Assembly (NCBI GenBank): GCA_023159155.1
Contig: JAJNNX010000059.1
Coordinates: 62,001-126,000, forward strand
DNA from: Ustulina deusta
Taxonomy: Eukaryota; Ascomycota; Sordariomycetes; Xylariales; Xylariaceae
Length of the DNA stretch: 64,000 nucleotides
Reading direction: 5' to 3'
The position numbers were made by a program, and so were the translations under genes. The first letter of the stretch is position 1, and every line of letters begins with the position of its first letter. The notes below the pieces were generated by a model. The model did no database searches. It was not told the origin of the DNA and was given only the letters and a program-made list of their open reading frames with translations. Shown here piece by piece: positions 35,696 to 48,895 of this stretch.

Positions 35696-35855
35696 TATGG
35701 AAATCGGGAGGCAGGTAAAAAAGATGGCTAGGTACTACGCCCCACACGTATCCATTATATATTGTAGAAGTATTACCTCATCCAACTGTACTTAGACTTG
35801 TTTTTTAATATAAAATATAATATAGTATACCTATTATATATACTTATTTTTAACT
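35696..35855 (+). repeat. Left LTR of the outer copia-like element
   Basis: Matches 62148-62307 along its full 160 bp with mainly C/T and G/A differences. It begins TATGG and ends TAACT. The unmutated ends are not the standard TG...CA, although TA at the start could be a RIP product of TG. Confidence 0.9.
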
Positions 35856-36993
35856 GGTTATAAGCCTGGAAGCTTATAACCTATAATATTTATAAATTAT
35901 TTTATAATTATTCTTTATAATTAATTAATAATAATTATTATTTTATTTATTATTATCTAAATTATTTTATAGTATTTAAATATAGCTACTGTTATTTCTA
36001 TTGAGCTAAAAACTAATAGTAATACTAAAAATAATATCTTAGTAGAAATACTATACTTTAGTAGTAGCTACCTACTTTGCTATAGATGCTTTAATATATT
36101 AACTATATAACTAATAAAATATATTATATTTACTAAATTTAATAAATAACTTTTATTATATTTATATTTTTAATAATTATTATTATTATTATTATTAATA
36201 TTTATAGTTTATTATTAATTATTAATAAAAAACAAAAATTAATTTATTTTAGTATTTATTATATAAAAATATAAATTATTTAGAATACTAGATAAGCTAA
36301 TATTCTTTTAATAACTAAAAATTTAGCTAAAATTAAGCTAAAAAAATAATAAATAATACTTTGGACATTTAAAACTAAATTAAAAATTTATTTAAGTTTT
36401 AAACTAAGCTTGTTTATAAATATTTAAAAAGTTACTATAAGATATAACTTTAAAACTTAACTATTTATTTTATTAATTTATTACTAATTTTTTAATAAAA
36501 AAAACTTTCTATATCTTATATAAGAATTTAAAAATAAATAAAAAATATGGTTTTTTTATAAAAACTTTTTAAATTATAACTATTAATTAAAAACTTTTTT
36601 TTTACTAACTATATTTCTAAATTTTTTATTATTGCTTTTATTATATAAAGTTTTCTTTATATTTATACTAAAAAATATTAATAAAATAGACCAGTTTAGA
36701 CTTAAAGTTATTATTTGATTATTTATATTAGAATCTAAATCTAATATATTTAGTATTTTTATTTTAAAGCAATTTATACTTAAAATAATTAAAATATTAT
36801 TTAATTTTAACTTTAATAATTTTATTATTATTAGAAAACTTATAAAAAAAAAACTTTTTAATTTGTTTTAATAAAAATATAGTAAAAAGAATATATATAA
36901 AAAATTGCTAGTTAAAATATTACTAAAGTTATACTATTTATAAATTAATAGAAAAGGAATTATAATAATAATAATAGTAATAGTAATAATAAT

Positions 36994-37024
<31 letters not shown>

Positions 37025-37397
37025 GATTTGGTTATTTTTATTGTATTGCTGCTGGCCGAAAAGTTATAACTTATAGTTTTTTAGAATATTTTTATGCAAA
37101 CTTGGACCTGGTTTCTAACTAGTAAAAAGTAAAAATATTAAATAAAAAGCAAAAAATATTAAATAATATAAATATAGCTGCTTTATTTATTAATAATGCT
37201 TTATTATTTTTATTACTAGGATTTCTAAACTTAATATTTTTAGTTGCTTAGAACAATATAAAAAAAGTAGAAAAAATACCGGAATAAAAACCGGGCATTT
37301 TTAATAAAATGTTTAATAAATTTAGGCGTTAAAAAGATTAATGTTTATTGGTAATAGGGGCGCTACTTATAATATTATAAAGCTTAATAGCTATAGT

Positions 37398-37651
37398 TGT
37401 TATAATAATAGTGTTAACTGCGCACAAAGCTACTGCCGACTACGTACAAGACTATTTGTACAACACTAGCAATTGGCTAATTGGTCCAATTGCATAGGCG
37501 GTATATATATGCAAAATTCTCTTACTATATAAGAATCCTTTGTATAAAGGTCTTGCTTTTGTACGGATAATTAAAAAAATAGATCGATATATATAGTTAT
37601 TTATTTTACTTTTTTGTTATATATAATATTATACCCTCTAGCTACTTAATA
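37398..37651 (+). repeat. Left LTR of retrotransposon 1
   Basis: Aligns without gaps to 48112-48365. Start TGTTATAATAATAG; the end TAGCTACTTAATA is the mutated form of TGGCCACCCAACA. The differences I aligned are transitions, and each copy keeps C or G where the other has T or A. Confidence 0.92.
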
Positions 37652-40387
37652 CTAATTAGTATTTTTAGCTAAAAAATATAAATTAGCAAAAGTAAAAATA
37701 GAATTTTAACCTAGTTGTACGGACCGTATATTTTATATTATATTTTAGTTCTTTTAGTAGTAGGCTAATAAAAAAAAAATTAATTACCTATTTGTACTTT
37801 AGCTTAGCTTTTATATAAAACTATAATTAATAATGCATAATTATATTATTTTTTAATTGTTATTATATAAACTATACAAAACTTCGCATTATAATTAAAC
37901 TTTTTATTTTTTATTTTTTATATTTATAAATATATCGGACAATAGCTAATTATATAAAAACTATTAGAAGCAAATATATAAAAACGCTAAAGTTTTTAAA
38001 AAATAACCCTTAATATCTTTAACTAACTTTTTATATAAGTTTATAACTAAAAAAATTGCTAAGTATACTAGTATTTTTTTAATTGCTATATAAAAAATAA
38101 TTAATTTTTATATATATAATAATATTTTATATAACTTTTATATAATAACTAAAAAAAAAATTAATATATAAACTATATATTTATATATTAAATATAGCTA
38201 AACTTTATATAAAATAAAAAATTTTTAAAAAATATTAATAAAAAATATTAATAAAAAATATTAAGTTAGCTAAATTATAAATATTATAAATAATTAATAA
38301 TAAGATTATTATAAAAATATATAATATATTTTATATAAAAGATATTTTAAACCAAAAGCTAGCAAAATATTTAAAAAAAAACTATATTGTATAACTTATA
38401 AAAAGCAGATATATTCTAATATATAAATTTTAATTTTTTATATAACAATTTTAAATATTATTAATATTTTTTATTTTAAATTAGTAACTTTTTAATTAAA
38501 ATTATAATAGTAAAAACTTTCTTATATAATAGAATAATTCTATAGTATTTACTTCTAAAACTAAAATATAATCCTAAAAAAACTTTTATATATAAAATTA
38601 AAAAAGACTTTTAACCTAGAATAATATATTACTATATAATAATAAAGCACTAAAAATATATTTTTAAAAAACATTTTTAATTATAAAACGCTACCTATCT
38701 TTTGTACAAATTAATAACCTAGCTATATAAGCTAAAAATATGCCATACTTCTAATATATAATGAAATACTTAGTCCTATAATACTTCCTATAAACCTTTA
38801 AATAACTAATATTTTATATAATACTAAATATAAAAATATTTATATTTTATATAATACTAAATATAAAAATATTTAGATTTTATATTTAAATCCTATTTAT
38901 ATATAATATTTAAAATAAGATTATTTTAGCAATAAAATACTAAATATTTCTAAAGATTTAATAATAATAAAAACTATTTTAAAAAACTATATAATCTATT
39001 TTATAATAAAACATAATAGTTTATTAATTTTTGCTACAAAATAAAAATTATAAAAAAATAGTTCTATATAATATTTTTAGCTATTTTAACTAATTATATA
39101 AAAGATTATTATATATATTATATTAGTTCTAATTATATATAAAAAATATATATATAATATTATAAATTTATATTTTAATATAGTTATAAACTATAACTAG
39201 TATTAAATAGACTAGATTAATATTACTTTTATATAAATATATAAACAAAAAAAAAACCTTTTTTTATAAAGTATTAAAAGTTATAATTAATAAATTATTA
39301 AAAATATAAAAAGTATTTAGAACAGAATACTTAAAAGAAATATATTTTAGAATAACTATTGTACAAATATATAGAAATATATTAGAATTTAAAATAATAT
39401 TTATTTTTTAAAAACTTATATTTAAATTTTTTTTTTCTAACTTTTGTTTATACTTCTAAATTAAAAGCAACCTATTAAACAAACATTTTATATAAAAAGT
39501 AAAAAATACCTATTATATAAACAAGTAATATAACTATACTAATTGCCACCCCGCACAATATAAAAATACTAGATAATACCTTTATAATTCCTAAAAATAA
39601 TACTTTAGCTAAAATTATATAAATACCTATCCCTAGAAAAATATTTTATTTATTAAAAAAAAATATTAATTAATAAACTATACTTCTTAAAAAAAAGCTT
39701 ATATAAAAAGCTAATATTTTAATATATATAAAATAATATTTAATAATGAACTAATTTTAGCAAAATTTTTTATTTATTTTACTAAATATAAAAATTATCT
39801 AGATTTATATAAAAAAAAAAAAAAAAAATTCTAATATATATAATAAAAATATAATATAATATATTATAAATAATATGTTTATATATTATATAACCTAAAA
39901 AAATATTTAAATAATAATAATAAACTAGCCTTTAAACTAATTTGTATTAAATAACTAGTATTATATAAAGTATTAAAGCATTATTTAAAATATAAGTATT
40001 TCGAAGTTTTTAATTATAAAAAAGCTGCAAACAAAAGCATATATATAAAAAAACCCTAATATAAAGATTATATAAACACTTAAAATAACTAAAGTAAACT
40101 TTAGTAAAAATTATATAATAACTTTAATTAATATAATAAAAATTAATAATAAGATTAGTTATATAATTTTTTTATATATTAAATACCTCTATTTTATTTT
40201 TATTTTTATTAAAGAATATAAACTGCTTAAAAGCTTATTTTAATAATATAAAAAATATTATTATATAAAAAAACAAAAATACCCTTTTTATTATATATAA
40301 ATAAGGCTATTTTTTTTAATATTTATTTATATAAAATAGCTAGCTATTTTATTAAAATTAAACTATAATGCTTATATAAATACTTTA

Positions 40388-42246
40388 ACGTAGGACACAA
40401 GCTAATTACTAACACAAGTCAATTGCCAACTTTTTTGCACTTTTATACGCTCTTTTTTTAATTACTATTTTTATAACTAATAATAATAGCATTTTCTTAG
40501 AACAAAACAGACTTGCAGCTTATATTAAAAGTTTTTAATTGCAACAAAAAATTAACTATTAATTATATAATACAAATTTATAATGTTCTTTATATAACTT
40601 TTTGCAATTAGTACACCAGCAAACAAACCTAACAAATATTTATTATATAACGTTAAAAATTAACTAAACTTAAAAAAAATATTATTATATAATATATTAT
40701 AGACTTAGTTTTATAATTATTTCTGTTTCGGATAAGTAGTATTAAAAATATAGCTAATCGACTGCTATACAAACATAACACGCCCGAAGTTAGCGTTAAC
40801 TAGGCTTTAAACTTTATATAATAATATTTTATGTTTAAAATATGTTTTAATTAAAAAATTAATTATTAGTAAGTTTTTTACAAAAATCTTGTTATATATA
40901 ACAAATAGTTTAAGTTTATATAAAATATAATAACTAAATATAATATTTTAAAAAAAACATTTATAACTTTAATAAAACAGGCTTTATAATAGGCCGAATC
41001 TTATTTAAAATAGTTATAATAATATTTAACTAGTATAAACAACCAAAAGCTATTTAGCTAAGCAATCGTAAATAGTTAATTATTATTTAAAGTATTAATT
41101 TGTATAGCTATATAGTTCTGCTATATATTATTTTAGCAAACACAACTTACTTTTTGTTCTAGTATATTAATAGCTAACTACTATATAACTAAAGAATTAT
41201 AGTTATAAAAAATAGCTAAATAATAAATAAATAAGGTCTAGATTAGATTAATTATTTTAATTTATATATAGCTAGTTATATAAAGAGTATTTATTGCTTA
41301 TTAATCTTTAATAGCTATAAAAGCTATTATTTAACTAATTTTAAACTATATTATAAAAACTATAATATTATTACTTTTTATATGCCTGCTTATTTATTAT
41401 ATTAATTTTAATTTTTTAATATTAGTTATTTTAGCTTATTAAAACGTTTATATATAAAAAAAATCAATAATTTAATATAAATATATATTACTTATATTAT
41501 TAAAAAGGATTTTTTTATTATATTTTATAAAATATATAAAGCTTTTATAATAGAATTTAATATTCGAAAAGGTTTTAGAAGCACTAGATTAGTACTATAT
41601 GATCTAAAATATATATTTTTTTAGCTCGAAGTCTAATTGCTAACTAAAACATTTTTTGGATTATTTAATAGATTTTTAGTTTTTTAGCAATTAAAGATTT
41701 TATATAATATAACTAATATATAATTACAAACTAAATATATTAAAAATAAAGTTATACAATATTAAAGTAGCTTGCTAAATATTATTTTAAATATTATTAA
41801 TTATATTACAAAAGATATAACGCTACTTATATATAAAGTTATATTATTAAAAGGAAAAGTTGCCAAACTTTATATAGCAAATGAAATGCTTAGCTAATAC
41901 TGCTATATAAAAAAAAAACATATATAGAATAAAAAGTTATTTATTATATAAAAAAAATAAGATTTTAAAACCAAACAAGCTATTAAAAAGCAGATAATAA
42001 AAAAAGTATAGCAAAGTAGTTATTATATAAAAAAGGGTATATTATATATATAATAATATAAAATATGTAGTAAGCCTAGGTATAACTTGTATACTTGTTA
42101 AAATGCTATAGAAACATCTAGCAATAATATTTCCGATTAGATCTAATTGATTTTTTGTATTATAGTTAAATTATTTGACTTGTATATATAAAGGTGCAAA
42201 AAAGTTAGTAATTGACTTGTATTAGCAATTAGCTTGTGTCCTATGT
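40388..42246. mobile_element. Fot1/pogo-like DNA transposon, copy A
   Basis: Element of 1,859 bp with inverted repeats of about 58 bp (inward: AC[A/G]TAGGACACAAGC, then GTCAATTGCCAACTT at the left arm), flanked by TA on both sides (40386-40387, 42247-42248). Size, TIR length and TA target fit the Fot1 family of fungal pogo-type elements. The interior is AT-rich with no intact transposase. Transposase direction was not determined. Confidence 0.88.
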
Positions 42247-42492
42247 TAAGTATTTTTATATAAAAAAACTATATAAAATATTAATTTATATAAAATATAA
42301 AGTTAAATAATTAATTTTAAAAAAATCTAAAAATTCTATTATTATTACTAAATATATAATAAAGCTCTATGCTATTTTAAGTTTATAATTAAAAATAACT
42401 ATAAATTTAATTATAAAATAGTTATAAATATTATATAAATAAAGAACTAAAACATATTATATATAATTAATATTATAATATTATTTTAAATA

Positions 42493-44351
42493 ATGTAGGA
42501 CACAAGCTAATTGTTAACATAAATCAATTGCCAACTTGTTTGTACTTTTATACGCTCTTTTTTTAATTACTATTTTTATAACTAATAATAATAGCACTTT
42601 TTTAAAACAAAGCAAACTTGCAGCTTATATTAGAAGCTCTTAATTGTAACAAAAAATTAATTGTTAATTATGCAGTACAAATTTATAATATTTTTTATAT
42701 AACTTTTTATAATTAGTATACTAGCAAACAAACTTAATAAATATTTATTATATAACGTTAAAAATTAACCGAACTTAAAAAAAATACTATTATATAATAT
42801 ATTATAAATTTAGTTTTATAATTGTTTTTGCTTTAAATAAGTAGTATTAAAAATATAGCTAATCGATTACTATATAAATATAATATACTTAAAGTTAGTA
42901 TTAACTAGGCTTTAAACTTTATATAATAATATTTTACGTTTAAAACATGTTTTAATTAAAAAATTAATTACTAGCAAATCTTTTGCAAAAATCCTATTAT
43001 ATATAACAAATAGTTTAAGCTTATACAAAATATAATAATTAAATATAGTATTTTAGAAAAGAACATTTATAATTTTAACAAAATAAGCTTTATAATAGGC
43101 CGAATCTTGTTTGAAATAGTTGTAATAATGTCTAACCAGCGCAGATAACTAAGGGCTGTTTAGCTAGGCAATTATAAATAGTTAATTATTATTCAAAGTA
43201 TTAATTTGTATAGTTATATAGTTCTGCTATATATTATTTTAGCAAGCAAAACTTATTTTTTGTCCTAGTATACTAATAGCTAACTACTATATAATTAAAA
43301 AATTATAGTTATAAAAAATGGCTAAATAACAAATAAATAAGGTTTAAATTAAATTAATTATTTTAATTTATATATAGCTGGTTATATAAAAAGTATTTAT
43401 TACTTATTAATTTTTAATAGCTATAAAAACTATTATTTAACTAATTTTAAACTATATTATAAAAACTACAATATTATTACTTTTTATATACTTGCTTATT
43501 TATTATATTAATTTTAACTTTTTAATATTAGTTGTTTTAGTTTATTAAAACGTTTATATGTAAAAAAAATCAATAATTTAATATAGACATATATTATTTA
43601 TATTATTAAAAAAGATTTTTTTGTTATGTTTTATAAAACGTATAAAGTTTTTATAATAAAATCTAATATTTAAAGAAGTTTTCAAAATATTAGATTAGTG
43701 CTATATAATCTAAAACATATATTCTTTTAGTTTAAAGTCTAATTACTAACTAAAACACTTCCTAGATTATTTAATAGATTTTCGGTTTTTTAGCAATTAA
43801 AAACTTTATATAATATAACTAATATATAATTATAAACTAAATATATTAAAAATAAAGTTATATAATATTAAAATAGCTTGCTAAGTATTATTTTAAATAT
43901 TATTAATTATATTATAAAAAATATAACGCTGCTTATATATAAAGTTATATTATTAAAAAGAAAAATTATTAAACTTTATATAACAAATAAAATATTTAGC
44001 TAATATTGCTATATAAAAAAAAACATATATAAAATAAAAAGTTATTTATTATATAAAAAAAATAAGATTTTAAAATTAAACAGGCTATTAAAAAACAAAT
44101 AATAAAAGAAGTATAATAAAATAGTTATTATATAAAAGGGGGTATATTATATGTATAATAATATAGAACATATAGCAAGCCTAGGTATAACTTGCGCACT
44201 TGTCAAAATGCTATAAAAATATCTAGCAACAATATTTCTAATTAGATCTAATTGATTTTTTGTGTTATAGTTGAATTATTTGACTTATATGTACGAAGGT
44301 GCGAAAAAGTTGGCAATTAACTTGTGTTAGCAATTAGCTTGTGTCCTATGT
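42493..44351. mobile_element. Fot1/pogo-like DNA transposon, copy B
   Basis: Second copy of the same family, exactly 1,859 bp, same orientation as copy A and only 246 bp downstream of it. TA flanks at 42491-42492 and 44352-44353. Its right TIR is the better preserved one (GCTTGTGTCCTATGT) and its left TIR shows C to T changes (GTTAACATAAATC against CTAACACAAGTC in A). Confidence 0.88.
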
Positions 44352-47300
44352 TAGCTATTTTTTTAAAATTTATATTTATATAAAACATATAAAAAATATT
44401 ATATAAATATTAGATTAATATTTATTAAAAACCTTTGAATAATATTATATATAACCTAAAAACAAATTTTTTATTAAATAAATTTAAAAAGTATATAAAA
44501 ATAATAAACATATAATGCTACAAAATATTTATTAAAGCATACTAGGCAATCAAAAAAATAAAACAAGCGTATAGACTACTAAAATATATATATAATATTT
44601 TTTTAAAAAAAATTAATATATAAACAAATAATAAATTAATTTTATAAATAATAGTTAAAATATTAAATAATATAGCTAGACTAAACAGCTTTGTACTAAC
44701 CCTTTTTATTTTTGGAGCATACCTATATATTAATAAAAAAAATTTTCTTTTTCTAGCTTTTATATAAAGGGCAACAATTATTCAAAACGTAATAAAAATA
44801 TTACGTAAGAACTATATAAAAGTTAAAATCAACCGTACAATTAAAGAATAAAATAGACCATTTTTATATAACATATTTATACTTTTTTTTTGTAGTAAAA
44901 TCTTAATATAAAAAAAAAATAAAAATAAAAAAGCCTATATAAAATTAAAACAATTAAAAAATTAAATATAATTATTATTTTAATAAATAAGCTAATATAT
45001 TTCTGTTATATATAAGTTAAACTATACTACTATACAAAAGATGCCTAAACTAAAAATATAAAAAATAATAATATATAATTAGTATAGCTAATAATAATAT
45101 AAAAAAAATATAGCTAGCTAAAAAAAAAACTTATTATATACTTGTTATATAACACCTAAATATTATAGACCTTTTTAATTATAAAAGAATATTAAACCTT
45201 TAAACTAACAACTAAGCTTTATATAAATAGAATTATTATAAGCCTTAAAAAACTATTTAAAAAATCAGATATAATAAAGATTAATAAACTTATTATATAA
45301 AATATTTTTAAGTTTATTATATATAACCTAAATATATATAAAAAAAAGTATATTTTTAAATCTTGCTTTATATAAAAAAAAAAAAAATACTAAGCTATAT
45401 AAAAAGTTAAAACTAATTATATAAAAGTATAATAATATTAAAAAAAGTATAATTTTAACTTAATTGCTAATAATCTAATAAATAAGCTAATAGCTCATTT
45501 TAGCTTTTGGACCTATTTTTATATATAATTTTAGAATATTATATAAGCTTAGAAATATTACTTAAGCTTATGTTTAGTTAAAAAATAAACTATTATATAA
45601 TATTTATATCTATTTACCCTTAGAGCTAAAAAATAAATATTTTTTAGGGATTATTTTATAGATTATATAACTTTTATATAGCCTAGCTAAATCTAGGCTA
45701 TATTAGTTTAAAACTTATTATTAATACTACTAAAAGAAACTTAAAATATAAATATTTATATATAATTTATGTTTACTATTTATATATAATAGCCCGGATA
45801 TTTTTAGAATAACTAAAATATAAATAAATAATACTTTAAGCTTTATAACCTTAAACTTTTTAGTATATAAAAAAAAAGAACTTTAGCAAACAAAACTTTA
45901 TATAAAACTAAAAAAAACTTTATTTTTTAACTATTTAATTAAGTTTAATAATAAAAAGATTTTTTTATATAAATATAATATTATAATAACTTAAAAGGGC
46001 CAAACTAAAAATTTAGTTAAAATTAACCCTTATATAAAAAAGTTTACTTAAGTTTATATTTTTTAATAAGCTTCAAAAACATATATTAATAATATATATT
46101 AATTAGAAATTATATATAACCTTACTATTATAGCTTAAATAACTAAGCTATAATTATATAATATTAAAATATTAAATAAATAGATTAAATAGCAAAAAAA
46201 TAACCTAACTTAAAAACTTATATTTATTTTATTTAACTTTTATTATATAAAGCTATTTATTTTTATAAATAGTTTGTTTATAAATAATATAAATATAACT
46301 TTTTAATTTGGCTTTATTATTATATTAGTAGTTAAAATTTGTATAAAAAATATAATAAACCTAAACTTTAAAATTAAAAAAAATATTATATATTAAAATT
46401 TAAACAAATATAAATAAGTTATATAAAATATTCTAACTAATAAATTATATAATATAATAAATAGCTTTAATAATACTATTGCTTTTTATATAACTTTTTA
46501 AAAAATTATAAAAATATTTAACCTATTTTTAATATTTATTATTTTATATTTAGATTTGAAATTATTATATAATTATTTAGTTAAGCTAGGAATAATATAA
46601 AAAAAAAAAAAATTTCTAAAGTATAATAGATTAATAATAAAAATAATCCAACAAATATATTTATTAAGCATACCTTAAACTAAGTATTAAAAACTTTAGT
46701 TTTTATTAATAAGGTATTTATATAAATCGAAATACTTATTAAAAAACTATAAAAAATATACTTATATAATAAAAAATAATTAATAACTAAGCTATATATA
46801 AAAAAGCAAATATTATATATAAATATTAAAAAAAATAAAAAAGTATAAAAAAAATAACGAAAGTTTATTTATATTTTGAAGAACTTATATATAATTATCC
46901 TTTTTTCTAGACAAAACCCCCCTCCCTTTTCTTTTAACCGCAGTTAAAATATTATGTTTTATATAAGCGCTAAATATAAACGCTGCATATACCTCCTTAA
47001 AAACTAAAGACCTAATAATATACTAAAAATAATACTTTAGTATAATAGCAGTAGCTGCTATATAGACTATTTATATAAAGCAGGAATACTACTTTTTAAT
47101 TTTGGTCTAAAATAGCCCAAAAATAGCCTTTTTAACAAATAAACTTAGCTTAAACGTTTATAAAAACGTTTAATAATAATACTTAAAATATAATATTAAT
47201 AAATAAAGTAGTAATAATAATGCTTTTTTTGTTTTATTATATAATAAAACATATTAGCTATTAAATATACTAAAAATTATTTGTATAAAAATAAAGATTA

Positions 47301-47469
47301 AAAATATATATATATTTATATAAAAAGTTTATATAAAGGCCTAGCAGGCCTAACTCTTTATAGGAAAGCTATATATTTTTATATAACTATTGTTTTTTAT
47401 ACAAACAAAATTTTAAAACTATAAAACGTTACCTAAAGCGGGTAGCGCTAGATATAGGCGGGCAAAAAT

Positions 47470-47645
47470 AGCAGTAGATATATTACTACTATTACTGCTA
47501 TTATTAATAGTACTACTCAAATTATTATTAGTACAACACTTAAAATAATAAAAGAGCTTTATATATAATAGTAATAGTAGTAGTAGCAGTAGTAGTAGTA
47601 ATACTATTACTACTAATAATGCTATTACTATTACTATTATATAAT
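47470..47645. repeat. TAG/TAA trinucleotide-rich tract
   Basis: Two blocks of TAGTAG, CAGTAG and TACTATTACTAT trinucleotide repeats inside retrotransposon 1 near its right end. Confidence 0.75.
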
Positions 47646-47851
47646 AACTATTATTTTTAGGTTAATATAACCTTAGAATAATAGCTAGAGCATATATATG
47701 ATATATATATATGTATATATATATATGTATATATATATGCCTAAAAAAAAAAAAAAAAAAAAAAAAAGCAATACAAAAACGGCCTGTTTTATATATAACA
47801 GTTATAAATATTATATTTTATCTAATCTTAAGCATTTCTAAATAGCGCATA

Positions 47852-47936
47852 AAAAGCAGTCATATATAAGAAACAGTTATATATAAAAAGTAGTTATATA
47901 TAAAAAGCAGTTATATACAAAAAGTAATTATATATA
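47852..47936. repeat. 17-bp minisatellite, five units
   Basis: Five tandem 17-base units of the form AAAAGCAGTTATATATA, differing by single transitions and one A/G change, in the untranslated part of retrotransposon 1 ahead of its right LTR. Confidence 0.85.
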
Positions 47937-48111
47937 ATAATCAAACTATAAAAAGCCTTTTAAAAAAATAGCAATTTAATATATTATTAAATAATTCTAT
48001 TAGTTATAGATTAGCTATATACTATAATTTATATTTTTTTTATATCTAAAATTTTTTATTTTTTTTAGCAGTTATATAAAAGTACGCTACAATTAAAAAA
48101 AAAAGAGCTAG

Positions 48112-48365
48112 TATTATAATAATAGTATTAATTATATACAAAGCTATTACTAACTATATATAAAACTATTTATATAATACTAGCAATTAGCTAATTAGTC
48201 TAATTGTATAAGCAGTATATATATATAAAATTCTCTTACTATATAAGAATCCTTTATATAAAGGTCTTACTTTTATATAGATAGTTAGAAAAATAGATCA
48301 GTATATATAGTTATTTATTTTACCCCTTTGTTACGTATAATATTGTACCCCCTGGCCACCCAACA
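48112..48365 (+). repeat. Right LTR of retrotransposon 1
   Basis: Gap-free direct repeat of 37398-37651. It keeps an unmutated end CTGGCCACCCAACA while its first part is more mutated than the left copy. It is followed by the duplication ATAGT. Confidence 0.92.
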
Positions 48366-48730
48366 ATAGTTTTATTAGATTTTAGTTTTAAAAAAACTTT
48401 AGTAGAAATAAGGTTTTTAAATATATTAAAACTAAAAGTAGTAAAACTTATAAAATAAATTATTAATTATATTGTTTTAAATAGTAGTTATAGCTAAACT
48501 AATTTTAGTAATAAATTGTTATTTATAAAACTTTAATTTTATAATAGGCTGCTAGTTTATAAAATTAGTAGTACTATAATTATTTTAGAATAGATAAGTA
48601 CTGCTAGATTTTTTATTATTATAAATAAAAAAACTAAAATAATTATTATTAATAATATTATTTATTGCTTTAAAATAGGCATAAATCTAGTTTTAATATT
48701 TTAACTTATAAAAAGTTTTTTGTTTTTTTG

Positions 48731-48895
48731 TGTTACAGCAATTCAGTTACTTATTAATAATAACAATTATTATATAAAGTATAAATGAATAATCTTTTTC
48801 TTTCTAAATATAAAATTATAAGGACGTCTACCTACTTATAGATATAATAAATATATTTATAGCTATAGCTAATATATTTATAGTTATATTTATTA
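48731..48895 (-). repeat. LTR of retrotransposon 2 (3' LTR in element orientation)
   Basis: Direct repeat of 58051-58215, equal length and gap-free. Start TGTTACAGCAATTC is intact, while its far end TATATTTATTA is the mutated form of TATGCCTATCA. Confidence 0.92.

Larger units (their letters stand above)
37398..48365 (+). mobile_element. LTR retrotransposon 1, inserted in the copia element
   Basis: LTRs of 254 bp at 37398-37651 and 48112-48365, flanked by the five-base duplication ATAGT (37393-37397 and 48366-48370). The least mutated ends read TGTTATAATAATAG (left copy) and CTGGCCACCCAACA (right copy), the standard TG...CA. The A/G run AAAAAAAAAAGAG just before the right LTR would serve as polypurine tract and suggests plus orientation, but I could not find a reverse transcriptase motif, so the superfamily is open. 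Two 1,859-bp DNA transposons lie inside (40388-42246 and 42493-44351). Without them the element is about 7.25 kb. Confidence 0.88.
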
